Origin: Microbacterium enclense
GTDB taxonomy: Bacteria; Actinomycetota; Actinomycetes; Actinomycetales; Microbacteriaceae
Assembly (NCBI GenBank): GCA_038182865.1
Contig: CP116226.1
Coordinates: 868,001-932,000, forward strand
Direction: 5' to 3'
Length of the DNA: 64,000 bases
The position numbers were made by a program, and so were the translations under genes. Below are positions 61,819 through 64,000 of the stretch, piece by piece (the stretch's first letter is position 1; each line of letters starts with the position of its first letter). The notes under the pieces are model-generated. The model was given only the letters and a program-made list of their open reading frames with translations, searched no databases and was not told where the DNA came from.

Positions 61819-62873
61819 CTAGGCGAACGCGCGACGCACGGCGGGGGCGATCGCGGCCAGCACCTCGTCGCGAGCGGGCGTCGAGGGGAAGACCAGGAAC
61901 AGGTGCGGGACGCCCTCTCGACGGACGAACTCGACGGGGACCCCGGATGCCGCGAGCCGCGCGGCGTACTCCTCCGCCTCGTCCGACAGCGGGTCGACGC
62001 TCGCCGCCACGACCACCGCGGGTGCCGAGCCGGCGAGATCGGGGGCGCGCAGCGGCGCGGCCTCGACGGGAACGGCGGCGACGGCTCCGGCGGGCACCGG
62101 ACCTCCCGCGCCGCCGCGCTCGGGATGTGGCGCAGGGTCTCCGGCATCCTGCACGTACAACCCCCAGTACCACTGCATGCCCTTCGCGGTCAGCGGCAGA
62201 TTCTCGGTGTGCGCGCGATAGCTCGGGCGGTCGAGGTCGGGGGCATCGAGCACGGGGCAGAGCAGCACCTGACACCGGATGCCGGGAACCCGGCCCTCCC
62301 GCGAACGCAGGGCGAGGGCGGCGGCGAGGTTGCCCCCGGCGCTGTGGCCCGCAACGCCGAGGAGCGCGGGATCGACCAGCCCGCCGGCTCCCCCGGCCGC
62401 GAAACGGAAGGCGCGCTCGAGATCGTCGAGTCCCGCCGGGAACGGATGCTCCGGCGCGAGACGGTAGTCGACGCTGAGCACCTGGGCTCCGGTCGCAGCG
62501 GCGAGCGCGCGACACAGGGCGTCGTTGTTGTCGAGATGGCCCGCGACCCATCCGCCGCCGTGGGCGAAGACGAGGGTCCCCCGGTGTGCGGCGCGGGGCC
62601 GGTAGAGGCGGAGCGCGAGGCCGTCGGCATCCGTGTCGATCGATTCGACGACCTCATCGTCGGGAAGCCGGACCCACGAGGGGTTCGCCCGCAGCTCGGC
62701 GATACGCGCTGTGTCGTCACCGTCGGCATCGGTGGCTCCGGACGGGATCGTTCCCGCTCGCGCGGCGAGACGCGCGAGGTGCGCGCGGACGTGGGGATCG
62801 GTGATGGCCGGGTGGACGATGTCGATCGGAAGCTCCTCGGGCGGGCGCGGCCAGACGCAGGCTGCGTGACGAT
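61819..62873 (-). pseudogene. Alpha/beta hydrolase (HSL/lipase-like) with disrupted 5' end
   Basis: Catalytic parts are intact: oxyanion HGGGW, LSVDYRLAPEHPFPAG, nucleophile GHSAGGNLAAAL, acidic VDPLSDEAEEYA and His in GVPHLFLVF. This is the hormone-sensitive lipase family of about 310-350 residues. The frame is open upstream of HGGGW but has no ATG, GTG or TTG before GTG 62481, which would delete the oxyanion loop. A good leaderless -10 (minus TACGCT, 62880-62885) sits 6 nt before an ATC (62873) whose frame (TQPASGRARP) joins the hydrolase frame only by adding one base in the CCCGCCC run near 62838-62845. I infer lost start plus frameshift, or sequence error. Confidence 0.6.
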
Positions 62874-62879
62874 GCCCCG

Positions 62880-62951
62880 AGCGTAGGACCTCGGATGCCG
62901 ACCGCCCGACCGGGGCGCCGAAGCGTTACGCCGCGGAAACACCGGCGTCTC
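62880..62951. promoter_or_regulatory. Divergent promoter with GlnR box
   Basis: GTTAC-GCCGCG-GAAAC (62925-62940) matches the GlnR consensus exactly, followed 6 nt later by GTCTC (62947-62951). Minus -10 TACGCT (62880-62885) serves the esterase; plus -10 is at best CACGCT (62962-62967), 6 nt before ATG 62974. Confidence 0.6.
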
Positions 62952-62973
62952 GCGACCCCCGCACGCTGGGGGC

Positions 62974-63471
62974 ATGCACTCGCCGGTACAGCGCGCGGCC
63001 GCGATCCTCGCGGCGCAGCGCTTCGTCGTCATCGGGACCGCGGATGCCGAGGGTCCCTGGACCGCGGCCGCGCAGTACCGGCTCCTTCCGCGCGGGATGT
63101 ACGTCGAGTCCGACCGCTCGTCGCGGCACGCCCGGGCGATCGCGGCCTCGGGAGTGGCATCCGGGGTCGTGTTCGACTCGTCGGCCGCGCTCGCCGACGC
63201 GGACGGCGTGCAGCTCGCGTTCTGCGCGCGGGAGGTGGATGCCGACGCCGCGGCGGTGCGGAACGTGCTCTCGACCCGGCTTCCGCGCGACGCCGGCCCC
63301 GCCGCGGAGCTCGACGAGGACGTGGCCGCCGTGCTGGCCGTTCCGACCAAGCGGCTCTACTCCTTCGAGGTCGAGCGAGCGTACGTGTTCGACCGCGACG
63401 CGTGGCGGACCCGCGGCACGGACGCACGGATCGAGATCGACGCGGCGGAGGTGTGGGCGGCGCTGGTGTGA
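62974..63471 (+). CDS. Pyridoxamine 5'-phosphate oxidase-like FMN-binding protein
   Basis: 165 residues, split beta-barrel: FVVIGTADAEGPWTAAAQYRLL at the N-terminus, LPRGMYVESDRSSRHARAI and YSFEVERAYVFD near the end. Members bind FMN, F420 or haem; the classic PNPOx phosphate-binding Arg/Lys set is incomplete, so true PNPOx activity is unlikely. Possibly a nitroreductase-type or general flavin reductase. Upstream GlnR box suggests nitrogen control. Confidence 0.75.
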   Translation: MHSPVQRAAAILAAQRFVVIGTADAEGPWTAAAQYRLLPRGMYVESDRSSRHARAIAASGVASGVVFDSSAALADADGVQLAFCAREVDADAAAVRNVLSTRLPRDAGPAAELDEDVAAVLAVPTKRLYSFEVERAYVFDRDAWRTRGTDARIEIDAAEVWAALV

Positions 63472-63572
63472 CGAGGACGGTCGCAGCGGGGCGCACCGCG
63501 TGCTCACGCCGGCGCGCGTCTCGCGCGAACCGCGTGCCGCCGCTGCCCCGCCCGCAAGAGCGCCGCCTGCCC

Positions 63573-63626
63573 GTTACGCCGCCGAAACAGCGCCGTCGCG
63601 GGCGCGAGCGGGTCGCCGCGTACGGT
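63573..63626 (+). promoter_or_regulatory. GlnR box and promoter of the SDR gene
   Basis: GTTAC-GCCGCC-GAAAC (63573-63588), then GTCGC at the next 11-bp step, and -10 TACGGT (63621-63626). The box differs from that at 62925 by one base in 17. Start of transcription would be near 63633, giving a 33-nt leader with RBS GGAGAGGAG. Confidence 0.6.
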
Positions 63627-63665
63627 GACGCCGAGGGGCGCCGCGGCCCTCAGGAGAGGAGTCCC

Positions 63666-64000
63666 ATGTCTCAGCGCGTCATCGTCACCGGAGGGTCCGG
63701 CGGCATCGGTGCCGCCATCGTCGACCGCTTCCTCGCCGACGGCGCCCGGGTCGTGGTGCTGGATCGGCGCGCGCCGGCGGAGCAATCGGCATCCGCTTTC
63801 GTCGCCGTCGACCTGCGTGACCCGATCGACACCCGCCGTGCGGTCGGCGAGGCGATCGAGACGCTCGGCGGCGTCGATGTGCTCGTCAACTGCGCGGGGA
63901 TCTTCCAGCATGTCCCCCTGCTCGACATCACCGTCGACGACTGGGACCGGGTGCTCGACATCAATGCCCGCGCGACCCTCGTCACGATGCAGGCGGCCGC
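63666..64000 (+). CDS. Short-chain dehydrogenase/reductase, 3' end cut by window edge
   Basis: First 111 residues only. Nucleotide-binding VTGGSGGIGAAIVDRF (8-23), DLRDPIDTRRAV and DVLVNCAGIFQHVPL (NNAG-equivalent NCAG), typical of classical NAD(P)-dependent SDR enzymes; the catalytic Tyr-Lys region is beyond position 64000. Strong RBS GGAGAGGAG before ATG 63666. Possibly part of the same nitrogen-responsive island. Confidence 0.9.
   Translation, partial: MSQRVIVTGGSGGIGAAIVDRFLADGARVVVLDRRAPAEQSASAFVAVDLRDPIDTRRAVGEAIETLGGVDVLVNCAGIFQHVPLLDITVDDWDRVLDINARATLVTMQAA

Overview
The window is high-GC actinobacterial DNA (about 70% GC, GTG starts common, NADP/ABC-rich sugar biology). Gene content, codon use, a very frequent GGATGCC/GGCATCC heptamer and several extragenic palindromes suggest a Microbacteriaceae genome, most likely Microbacterium. 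This assignment is inference from pattern, not a database match. No rRNA, tRNA, CRISPR, transposase, phage gene or origin was found. It reads as ordinary chromosome rich in accessory catabolic operons.

Layout. 1-3.98 kb: 5' part of a sensor histidine kinase, then a DHA2 drug exporter with its PadR repressor. 4.2-9 kb: BCCT osmolyte transporter divergent from purC, then a uracil-type permease and a small membrane protein. 9-9.5 kb: a repeat-filled gap. 9.6-17 kb: LacI-controlled fructoside operon (binding protein, two permeases, PfkB kinase, GH32-like enzyme, second PfkB kinase). 17-22 kb: ankyrin protein, nhaA, a GyrA-like mini-protein, a lipoprotein, a VOC protein and a TipA-type MerR regulator. 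22-28 kb: a complete cellobiose cluster (cebR, bglC, cebG, cebF, cebE on the minus strand) with three CebR-type operators. 28.2-29.2 kb: purS-purQ. 29.3-36.5 kb: GntR regulator, carboxylesterase, ureidoglycolate-lyase-like/flavoprotein pair, hydroxyacid dehydrogenase, CPBP protease, Ble-like protein and a lytic transglycosylase. 36.6-42 kb: ROK regulator and a XylFGH/ChvE-type sugar importer. 42-46.5 kb: MocA-like and XdhC molybdenum-cofactor proteins, 8-oxoguanine-deaminase-like amidohydrolase, XRE-cupin regulator and 2Fe-2S flavin reductase. 46.6-51.4 kb: two zinc alcohol dehydrogenases with a small partner protein, a LuxR regulator and a DUF1345 protein. 51.6-64 kb: a catabolic island with a cytosine-deaminase-like amidohydrolase, an NMT1-type ABC importer, an FAD oxidase, creatininase, MFS transporter, AtzA-like amidohydrolase, a damaged esterase gene, an FMN-binding protein and an SDR cut by the right edge.

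Three regulatory themes recur. First, at least ten genes have a TAnnnT -10 hexamer 6-7 nt before the start codon and no ribosome binding site, so their mRNAs are probably leaderless. Second, promoters of the putative nitrogen-compound genes carry GTnAC-N6-GAAAC half-sites at 11-bp phasing, the pattern of the actinobacterial nitrogen regulator GlnR. This would tie the 42-46 kb and 51-64 kb clusters into one nitrogen-scavenging programme of unknown substrate; it is the most interesting hypothesis here. Third, all four ABC importers have a strong GC hairpin 3-12 nt after the binding-protein stop codon, probably setting high binding-protein expression.

Non-coding DNA holds three families of extragenic inverted repeats (three or four copies each) and a 110-bp direct duplication.
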